Assembly (NCBI GenBank): GCA_949284665.1
Contig: CASDWR010000073.1
Span: 1-14,061 of the forward strand
DNA: 14,061 nt
Source: an uncultured Rikenellaceae bacterium
Lineage (GTDB): Bacteria; Bacteroidota; Bacteroidia; Bacteroidales; Rikenellaceae
Reading direction: 5' to 3'
Part shown: positions 7,010-13,096 of the stretch, in pieces
How positions within the stretch are numbered: position 1 is the first letter of the stretch
Layout: the number at the start of each line of letters is the position of its first letter
Position numbers and translations under genes: made by a program
The notes under the pieces: generated by a model
What the model was told of the DNA's origin: nothing
The model's input: only the letters and a program-made list of their open reading frames with translations
Databases searched by the model: none

Positions 7010-10000
7010 TTAGAATGACATTCCGACACTGGCCGATATGGTTCGGGTAACGGGATAGGGATTCATCAGTGTTTTGTAACTGTTGCGTCCGCGTCGTTGA
7101 CCCGGAGTCCACAGATATACGTTATCTCCGATAAGCGATATGTCGCAACTCTTGAAACCCACTTTCTGGCAGATTTTCTCCGACAACGAGTAGGTCAAAG
7201 CGATGTTCCTGATATTGACATTGGTTTTCCTGCGCAGGAAGCGGGTGGAGTTCATGTATGACTGCGAAGTGTTGCCCGAAACGACTTTCGGGTTTACTGC
7301 AAGGTCACCCGGTTGTTTCCAGTAATCTCCGGCTTCGATCCAGGTATTTTGTTCGAGGATACTTTTCCCGTCGTCCTGCAGCAAGGTCTCCATGGAAGTG
7401 AGTGCCCATCCCCCGATGTCGTAGGTTAACAGGATGCTGAGCGAAAAGTTTTTCCATTGGAAGTTGTTGGTCATACCTCCCGATACGGTAGGTACGCTGC
7501 TCTTGCCGGGTACGCGATTGGCATAGTTGAATGTTTTGGTGATGTTGCCGTCGAGGTCGTACCACATCGGGCTTCCGTCACGAGGATCGACACCTGCCCA
7601 TTCTACAAGATAGAATGCGTTCGAATCATATCCTTCCATCCATACCGTATCGAAAAATCCGGTGGACATGTTGTTGTAGAGTTTGAGAATCCGGTTCTTG
7701 TTATACGAACCGTTGAGTCGTGTTGTCCACAAGAAGTCGGGCGTGACGATATTGCGTGTGTTTATTGACAGTTCGATCCCCTTGTTCATCATTTCACCCA
7801 CGTTACGCATGATTTTGGCGTCGGTAATGGCCATCGAAGCGTAGCCGCTGTAAAGCATATCCACCGTATGACGCCAATATACCTGCAGGGAGAGATCGAT
7901 CCGATTCAAAAGCGATATGTCGAAAATCAGGTTGGTCGTATAGACCCGCTCCCAACTCAAACCCGGATTCGGTGCGGTCCCTTGTGTCGCACCCATCTGG
8001 CCGTTGTAGAAATCCGAATCCGTATAGGTGTAAGTCCCTCCGATATTGGAGTTGTCTATGCGGGAATTCCCGTTTACTCCGTATGTCGCCCGGAAATTGA
8101 GTGCGTTGATGACATTGCTCTGGAAGAACTTCTCCTTGTGGATGTTCCACACTCCGCCGATTGACCAGAAGTTTCCCCACCGGGCATACTTCCCGAAACT
8201 CGAGTTCCCATCCCGTCGGGCATTGAGGGTGATGTTGTAACGGTCGTCATAGGTATATTTTATTTCACCCAGATAGGAGAGTGTACGTTTGCGAGAGTAG
8301 CTGCTGTACCCACTCCGGCTGTCGCTTGTGGCATAGCCTATCTCTTTGATGTCATCATTGATAAACGTGGAACCTGTCGCATATAACGTATGGTAGTCCG
8401 AACTGCTCAATTCAAGACCGGCAACAGCATTCACCCAGTGTTTGCCGAAGGTCCGGTTGAAATTGATGCGGTTGATGTTTGTCCACATCAGCGAAAGGGC
8501 TGTCGCACGACGGGAATATCCCAGTTTTTCCTGACCGTCCATACCGCTGAGTGTGTTGCGGGAGTCGTATATGTCTTCGAATCGCCCCTGATAATCGGTG
8601 CCTATCTGGGTGGTGGCGCTCAATCCTTTGATGGGAGTCCATGTAATCATGGCATTTGCTGTCCCCATGTAGGCACGTTGGCGATTGTCGCTCAATTCAC
8701 GTTCGGGTACCGAATTGTCGAAAAATTTGATTTGTTCCAGCAAGTACGTAGTTGTCGATCTGTTGTAATAGTTATACAGGCGGTATGTGCCGTCGTTGTT
8801 GTAGGGAGAGAAGATCGGAAGTGTCTGGTATACTTCGTGGCTCAATGCGAACAAATGGTCGGTAATGAATTCTCCGGAAAGGTCAAAACGGGCCGTGATC
8901 CATTTGTTCAGTTCGAATGTCGTGTTCGAGCGGGCCGTAAGACGTTCCGACGTGTTGCCTTTTTTGACGGAATTTTCACGATAGTAGCTCCCTGAAAAAT
9001 AGTTGCGCAACCTTTTGCTTCCTCCGGTTGCAGAAAAGTTCAGTTGGTAGTTTTGCCCTATATCGTAATATACGTCACCCCAGTCCGTATCGGTCGTGGA
9101 GTAGGAGTTGTTTTCGTTGTCCTGAAAGGGGAAATAGTTGAGGGAATAGCCTGCATTGACCCATGCTGTCTTGGCGTATTCCATGTATTGGGCCGCATTC
9201 ATCATCTTGATACGGGTGCTTTCGTCGATGGTTGAGACTCCGTATTTCGCTCTGATGTTGAATGTGGTTTTTCCTTCCTGACCTTTTTTGGTGGTGATCA
9301 AAATAACACCGTTGGCACCGTTAGCGCCAAACAGAGCTGTCGTCGAAGCGTCTTTCAGAACGGTCATCGATTCGATATCGTCCGGGTTAAGGCCCGCCAA
9401 GGGACTTACCGAATAATTCATCCCTGAAACCGAGTTCGTCCGTCCTCCAGTGTAGATTGGGATACCGTCGATGATCCACAACGGTTCATTCGAAGCGCTC
9501 AACGAACCTTCACCGCGGATACGGATATTGTAACGCGGGCGGGGCGATCCGGGGGCATCGGTCGATTCTGAAACGGCCAATCCTGGAACTTGTCCCGTGA
9601 GCAGGTTGTCGATTCGTGTGGCGGGCAGCATTTCTATATCCTTTGCTGTCACCTCAAATGCACTGCCTGCAAGGTCGGAACGTTTCTGAATGACCCCATA
9701 ACCGGTAACGATCACCTCTTCGATCTCATTGGAGGTAATCATCCGTACACGTACTGTTTTTTGGGTAGTGACAACCACCTCCTGACGCTCCATCCCTACA
9801 TAGGAGAAAACAAGCGTTGCACGTTGCAGCCGGTTTGGAATTTGGATTGAGAAAGCTCCTTTTTCGTCGGTTATTACCCCTGTATTGGATTCCTGAATCA
9901 CGATAGCAACCCCCACCAAAGGCGAGTTGTGTTCATCAATGACGGTCCCGGTAACGGTTCGATATCCTGTCGGTGTAGCCGGTTTATCCTTTTGGGATGT

Positions 10001-10099
10001 GGTGTCACTTGTGTGAAAGTTGAATTCCCCCCCCCTTACTTCGGAAAAACCTGCCGACAACAATAGGATTGATAAGGCGAAAGCGGAAAAATGCTTCAT
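7010..10099 (-). CDS. SusC/RagA-family TonB-dependent outer-membrane transporter
   Basis: This 1029-residue protein should import the substrate captured by SusD, powered by TonB. It has a signal peptide (about 1-24), a carboxypeptidase-regulatory-like domain (about 48-120), a TonB-box-like segment EEVIVTGYGVIQKR (127-140), a plug domain with NIRIRGEGSL, PLWIIDGIPI and LFGANGANGVILITTKKG, and a beta-barrel ending in the terminal aromatic SVGMSF expected for BamA recognition. It lacks the extra STN domain, so it is not an obvious partner of an anti-sigma regulator. The frame is open to 10132, but the ATG at 10099 begins a proper signal peptide. Codons 22-25 contain a run of nine G (10027-10035 on the opposite strand as C), a potential slippage site. 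It is the first gene of a leftward operon with susD and two lipoprotein genes. Confidence 0.96.
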   Translation of the reverse strand: MKHFSAFALSILLLSAGFSEVRGGEFNFHTSDTTSQKDKPATPTGYRTVTGTVIDEHNSPLVGVAIVIQESNTGVITDEKGAFSIQIPNRLQRATLVFSYVGMERQEVVVTTQKTVRVRMITSNEIEEVIVTGYGVIQKRSDLAGSAFEVTAKDIEMLPATRIDNLLTGQVPGLAVSESTDAPGSPRPRYNIRIRGEGSLSASNEPLWIIDGIPIYTGGRTNSVSGMNYSVSPLAGLNPDDIESMTVLKDASTTALFGANGANGVILITTKKGQEGKTTFNIRAKYGVSTIDESTRIKMMNAAQYMEYAKTAWVNAGYSLNYFPFQDNENNSYSTTDTDWGDVYYDIGQNYQLNFSATGGSKRLRNYFSGSYYRENSVKKGNTSERLTARSNTTFELNKWITARFDLSGEFITDHLFALSHEVYQTLPIFSPYNNDGTYRLYNYYNRSTTTYLLEQIKFFDNSVPERELSDNRQRAYMGTANAMITWTPIKGLSATTQIGTDYQGRFEDIYDSRNTLSGMDGQEKLGYSRRATALSLMWTNINRINFNRTFGKHWVNAVAGLELSSSDYHTLYATGSTFINDDIKEIGYATSDSRSGYSSYSRKRTLSYLGEIKYTYDDRYNITLNARRDGNSSFGKYARWGNFWSIGGVWNIHKEKFFQSNVINALNFRATYGVNGNSRIDNSNIGGTYTYTDSDFYNGQMGATQGTAPNPGLSWERVYTTNLIFDISLLNRIDLSLQVYWRHTVDMLYSGYASMAITDAKIMRNVGEMMNKGIELSINTRNIVTPDFLWTTRLNGSYNKNRILKLYNNMSTGFFDTVWMEGYDSNAFYLVEWAGVDPRDGSPMWYDLDGNITKTFNYANRVPGKSSVPTVSGGMTNNFQWKNFSLSILLTYDIGGWALTSMETLLQDDGKSILEQNTWIEAGDYWKQPGDLAVNPKVVSGNTSQSYMNSTRFLRRKTNVNIRNIALTYSLSEKICQKVGFKSCDISLIGDNVYLWTPGQRRGRNSYKTLMNPYPVTRTISASVGMSF
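10027..10035 (-). repeat. Homopolymer G9 tract in susC coding sequence
   Basis: Nine consecutive G on the coding strand cover codons 22-25 of susC (AGG GGG GGG GAA), at the end of the signal-peptide region. As given, the frame is open. One extra G leads to TGA within about ten codons; one fewer leads to a TGA roughly 45 codons later. The tract is therefore in a position where slippage would switch the gene off. Confidence 0.9.
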
Positions 10100-10133
10100 G
10101 TCGTGTTGGTTTTGGTTTTTAAACAATAACAAC

Positions 10134-10162
10134 TGCCGGAACGGGATAGAACATGTCCGGCA
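10134..10162 (-). promoter_or_regulatory. Hairpin in the susC 5' leader
   Basis: TGCCGGA (10134-10140) pairs perfectly with TCCGGCA (10156-10162) around a 15-base loop. It lies within the approximately 95-base susC leader, ending 34 bases before the start codon. It could affect mRNA stability or translation; no known riboswitch class is recognised. Confidence 0.35.
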
Positions 10163-10199
10163 AACAGCCTATCCTCTTTCTCTCTTGCAGTTATCCACA

Positions 10200-10207
10200 C
10201 AAAGATA
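10200..10207 (-). promoter_or_regulatory. susC promoter -7 element
   Basis: TATCTTTG on the minus strand (10207-10200) fits the TAnnTTTG consensus, with transcription expected to start near 10193. No good TTTG -33 element is found at the usual 19-21-base distance; the nearest (10222-10219) is only 11 bases away. A run of nine A on the minus strand (10218-10210) sits directly upstream of the element. An activator may be needed for strong expression. Confidence 0.55.
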
Positions 10208-10458
10208 TGTTTTTTTTTCAAAAAACATTATTCTGGAGATTGTTTTCCGATCTTTTTGTTTAAAATTTTTGTGTTTTTCGGGGTGAATGTTGTAAAACAT
10301 ACAAAGTGAGGATGAAAGTCCCCGATGGGATAACATAAAGAAAAAGTTCGGAATATTTGGAACACGTGTAACACTCCCGTAGTGGTATTGTATTATTATA
10401 AGGTATTCAATCGGGATAATGTGTCGCGGTCCGTATCGTCAGTATGGATGAAACGGCA
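10208..10458. other. Rest of the tdk-susC intergenic region
   Basis: The 359-bp gap between the tdk stop and the susC start holds, besides the susC promoter and leader, only weak signals. They are an inverted repeat ATGTT (10287-10291) / AACAT (10296-10300) about 95 bases upstream of the predicted susC start point, a small hairpin TCCC (10319-10322) / GGGA (10327-10330), and the palindrome ACACGTGT (10362-10369) overlapping GTGTAACAC (10366-10374). Any of these could be a regulator site. I see no convincing tdk terminator and no gene. Confidence 0.3.
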
Positions 10459-11046
10459 TCAAACTTTGCCTCTTTTTTCTTCTTCTTGTCTGCATCTGTT
10501 GAAACAGTGTCTGCAAAGAGGTTCATAGGAGGCACGTTCGCCCAACATGACCAATTTGTCATCAGATGACAGGCGATGTGAATGGTGGGCAAGGTCACCG
10601 CAACGCACACAGATGGCGTGGACCTTGGTGACATATTCCGCTTCGGCCATCAGATCGGGCATCGGTCCGAACGGTTTTCCCGTAAAATCCATATCGAGTC
10701 CGGCCACGATGACCCGCACGCCGCGATTGGCCATTTCTCGGCACACCTCGACGACCGATTCATCGAAAAACTGTGCTTCATCGATGCCGATTACGTCCAC
10801 ATCCGTAGCCAACAACATGATGTTGCGGGCCGATTCGACCGGAGTACAGCGAATGGCATTCGCATCGTGTGATACCACATCTTCTGCAGAATATCTGATA
10901 TCCAGTTGGGGTTTGAATATTTCAACGCGCTGATTGGCGAATTTGGCTCTTTTGAGACGTCTGATAAGTTCTTCCGTCTTGCCGGAAAACATCGAACCGC
11001 AGATAACTTCGATCCATCCGGATTTGTTGGCACTTTCTAAAAACAT
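10459..11046 (-). CDS. tdk: Thymidine kinase (type II)
   Basis: This cytoplasmic salvage enzyme phosphorylates thymidine to dTMP using ATP. The 195-residue length is typical of the small tetrameric type II family. The P-loop GSMFSGKT lies at residues 17-24, and the Walker B/catalytic segment DEAQFF begins at residue 89, with Glu90 as the likely catalytic base. Two zinc-binding pairs, C146-x-x-C149 and C178-x-x-C181, build the lid domain, and the thymidine-binding lasso region (about 160-176, ending in SYEP) is present. The C-terminal tail is short and charged. It is divergent from the MATE gene and upstream of the susC promoter on the same strand. A separate susC promoter suggests it is not part of that operon. 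Confidence 0.97.
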   Translation of the reverse strand: MFLESANKSGWIEVICGSMFSGKTEELIRRLKRAKFANQRVEIFKPQLDIRYSAEDVVSHDANAIRCTPVESARNIMLLATDVDVIGIDEAQFFDESVVEVCREMANRGVRVIVAGLDMDFTGKPFGPMPDLMAEAEYVTKVHAICVRCGDLAHHSHRLSSDDKLVMLGERASYEPLCRHCFNRCRQEEEKRGKV

Positions 11047-11070
11047 GACTATAGGTATGATTTCTTAGAA

Positions 11071-11078
11071 CAAATGTA
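11071..11078 (-). promoter_or_regulatory. tdk promoter -7 element
   Basis: TACATTTG on the minus strand (11078-11071) fits TAnnTTTG and lies 24 bases upstream of the tdk ATG, so the leader would be short (about 15-20 bases). No clear TTTG -33 element is seen at the standard distance; the region there is simply T-rich on the minus strand. Confidence 0.5.
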
Positions 11079-11084
11079 CTCTAT

Positions 11085-11177
11085 TTTCCGTAAAATAAAA
11101 AGATTTTCGCTAAAACGGAAACGGAATGAAACGGAATAAAATGAAAGAAAAACGAAAGAATCGCTGCTCCGACGGAA
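11085..11177. repeat. Cluster of ACGGAA boxes between tdk and the MATE gene
   Basis: ACGGAA occurs on the plus strand at 11115-11120, 11121-11126, 11131-11136 and 11172-11177, and inverted (TTCCGT) at 11086-11091. TTTCCGT (11085-11091) and ACGGAAA (11115-11121) form a 7-bp inverted repeat. The cluster lies between the divergent tdk and MATE promoters, where an operator would be expected. No regulator gene is adjacent. Confidence 0.35.
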
Positions 11178-11198
11178 CATTCTTCGGGAGATTTTTAG

Positions 11199-11206
11199 TA
11201 CTTTTG
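11199..11206 (+). promoter_or_regulatory. MATE gene promoter -7 element
   Basis: TACTTTTG fits the TAnnTTTG consensus and predicts a transcription start near 11212. There is no clear TTTG -33 element 19-21 bases upstream, where the sequence reads GAACATTCTTC. The result would be a leader of about 210 bases before the MATE start codon. Confidence 0.5.
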
Positions 11207-11212
11207 CACGCG

Positions 11213-11422
11213 TTTCGGATCGGAGGAAGACTGGTGTCAAACTGATATGAGAGGCTGATATTGAATTATGGGAGAGGAACTCTGACAGTGGACATGAGGT
11301 TCTGAAGCGTGAATCTGGTAACCCCGGAGGAGGAAGAGAGTTTCGGAGATTTTACGGCGAATCCGAGCATAAGCCTCTTCGGGGGTCTGGTTATTAGGTA
11401 AAATGGGAAATAATAATAAAGT
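11213..11422 (+). promoter_or_regulatory. Long structured leader of the MATE gene
   Basis: This untranslated stretch of about 210 bases contains a 9-bp stem with two G-U pairs (11322-11330 with 11376-11384) enclosing TCGGA (11343-11347) / TCCGA (11362-11366). Upstream lie three tiny ORFs: ATG-AGA-GGC-TGA at 11247, ATG-GGA-GAG-GAA-CTC-TGA at 11268 and ATG-AGG-TTC-TGA at 11294. Two of them sit in imperfect direct repeats. No T-tract follows the stem, so it is not an ordinary terminator. It could be a riboswitch-like or attenuation leader; it matches no class I can recognise. Confidence 0.35.
11244..11318 (+). repeat. Imperfect direct repeat carrying two mini-ORFs
   Basis: The 28-base segments at 11244-11271 and 11291-11318 share GA-x-ATGAG, then CTGA, then TGAAT and a final TGG, with a one-base offset. 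Each contains a start codon followed two codons later by TGA. The copies are 47 bases apart. Similarity is moderate and could be chance. Confidence 0.3.
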
Positions 11423-12790
11423 ATGTCACAGAAAACAAACACGGAAGCCCTTGGTACCGAATCGATCGGACGGTTGTTGAGCCGATTCGCGTTGCCGGCG
11501 ATTATCGCCATGACATCGTCGTCGTTGTATAACATCATCGACAGTATCTTTATCGGTCATGGCGTAGGGGCATTGGCTATTTCTGGATTGGCATTGACCA
11601 TGCCGTTGATGAATCTGTCAGCCGCATTCGGTTCTATGGTAGGCGTTGGAGCAGCGTCACTTACCTCCATTCGCCTGGGGCAGGGAAATAAGGAACGTAC
11701 TTTCCTTATCTTGAGTAATGCTGTAATGTTGAACATTACGATCGGTGTAATTTTTACTGTGCTGGGACTGGTTTTCCTTGACCCGATTCTCTATTTCTTC
11801 GGGGCAAGCGAACAGACGATACCTTATGCCCGGTCATTCATGCGGATTATTTTGTCGGGGAATCTTATTACCCATGTATATCTCGGTTTGAACGAAATCC
11901 TGCGTGTTTCGGGATACCCGAAAAAAGCGATGGGGATCATGTTGACTGCAGTGGCGGTTAATTGTACGCTCAATCCGCTCTTTATTTTCGTGTTCAAGTG
12001 GGGTATTGCCGGTTCGGCTACAGCTACGGTTATCGCCCAGAGTGTGGCCCTGATGCTCGAACTTTTGCATTTCTGCAATAAAAAGAGTTTTATCCATTTC
12101 CGTCTCGGCACTTTCCGTTTTGTCGGGATGATCGTACGGAAAGTCCTTTCGATCGGACTGGCTCCTTTCCTGTTACAACTTTGTGCAAGCGTGGTGGTGG
12201 TTTTTATCAACAAGGCCCTTAAGCATAACGGAGGCGATATATATATAGGGGCATACGGCATCGTCAACCGTGTTTTGCTGCTTTTTACGATGATTGTGGC
12301 GGGTTTGAATCAGGGTATGCAACCGATTGTGGGGTATAATTTCGGTGCCCGGCAATTCGACAGGGTGTTGAAAGCCTTGCGCCTGACTATCGTGTTGGGA
12401 ATGTGCGTAACCACTACCGGATTTCTGGTGGGCCATTTCTTACCCGAGCTGGTGGCTAAACTCTTTACGGATGATGAAACGTTGATAGCGGTGGCAGCGC
12501 AGGGCCTTCGTATTACGGTGATGGTTTTCCCTCTCGTGGGTTTCCAGATCGTGTCGGCGAACTTCTTCCAATATATCGGAAAACCCCAGAAAGCCATTTC
12601 GCTTTCGATGACAAGACAATTGCTGTTTTTGGTCCCCCTGCTCGCCATTCTTCCCAATCGTTATGGAAGCGAGGGCGTTTGGATGTCCATGCCGGTTGCG
12701 GATTTCCTGTCAACGTTGTTGACTGGGGTATTGCTTTTCTTCCAGGTGCGGATGATGATTTATCATCCGGATCGGGTGAAAATCATTTGA
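11423..12790 (+). CDS. MATE-family multidrug/toxin efflux transporter
   Basis: This 455-residue inner-membrane protein should export organic cations or drugs using a proton or sodium gradient. About twelve hydrophobic segments are arranged as two homologous halves, and the length is normal for the MepA/DinF-like branch of MATE. TM1 carries LYNIIDSIFIG with conserved Asp40. The TM5 motif reads N180-x-x-x-N184-PLFIF, where many family members have Asp at the second position. GIAGSATATVIAQ follows in TM6. A C-terminal GVWMSMPVADF segment is typical. The start ATG at 11423 is preceded by an AT-rich stretch without a Shine-Dalgarno sequence; an ATG at 11403 is out of frame. The gene is divergent from tdk and stands alone, with a long leader that may control it. 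The substrate cannot be predicted. Confidence 0.93.
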   Translation: MSQKTNTEALGTESIGRLLSRFALPAIIAMTSSSLYNIIDSIFIGHGVGALAISGLALTMPLMNLSAAFGSMVGVGAASLTSIRLGQGNKERTFLILSNAVMLNITIGVIFTVLGLVFLDPILYFFGASEQTIPYARSFMRIILSGNLITHVYLGLNEILRVSGYPKKAMGIMLTAVAVNCTLNPLFIFVFKWGIAGSATATVIAQSVALMLELLHFCNKKSFIHFRLGTFRFVGMIVRKVLSIGLAPFLLQLCASVVVVFINKALKHNGGDIYIGAYGIVNRVLLLFTMIVAGLNQGMQPIVGYNFGARQFDRVLKALRLTIVLGMCVTTTGFLVGHFLPELVAKLFTDDETLIAVAAQGLRITVMVFPLVGFQIVSANFFQYIGKPQKAISLSMTRQLLFLVPLLAILPNRYGSEGVWMSMPVADFLSTLLTGVLLFFQVRMMIYHPDRVKII

Positions 12791-13096
12791 CTTCTCGACG
12801 CGCAGACAACATTTTATATTTTCTCCTTCCCGTAAGAATCGGAGAACGGGGAGGGGACGGAGTCTTGTTTCGAGTGGCGGGCAGATGGGTTTCAGGCCTG
12901 CAAATTTATCGAACAGGTTTGGTCTCTTCCTTGCCGCTTCTGGGATGGGGAGTTTCTCGTTGTGGGGTATCCGGTTTTTTGTCACGATGTTGTGGGGTTG
13001 CTGTGGCGTGTTCCGTTCGGAGGGAGTTTCCGAAATACGTATGGCAATCCCTCGTAAGGGGGCGTGACGGAGAAAAAATGAAAAATGGAGGGCCGG
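12791..13096. other. Gene-poor gap between MATE and glpD genes
   Basis: This 306-bp convergent intergenic stretch has a hairpin on the plus strand (12823-12833 with 12846-12856, 11 pairs including three G-U, 12-base loop) about 30 bases after the MATE stop. No T-tract follows, so its role as terminator is doubtful. The plus strand beyond is rich in GGG runs. One small open frame (12885-13067, 60 codons) with a hydrophobic middle exists, but nothing else supports it as a gene. No clear terminator for the leftward glpD transcript is seen. Confidence 0.4.

Noticed and set aside
6993..7112. Longer SusD start overlapping the end of susC
   Set aside because: The frame is open upstream, but those residues are not signal-peptide-like and the ATG at 6992 begins a canonical lipoprotein signal peptide 17 bases after the susC stop.
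10100..10132. Longer SusC start at 10132
   Set aside because: The extra eleven residues are polar and would place a non-signal extension before the clear signal peptide beginning at the ATG ending at 10099.
11311..11350. Resemblance of the MATE leader to the SRP RNA core (CTGGT...CCGGAGGAGGAAG)
   Set aside because: The conserved GUCAGG side of the symmetric loop and a properly closed tetraloop stem are missing, so the similarity looks accidental.
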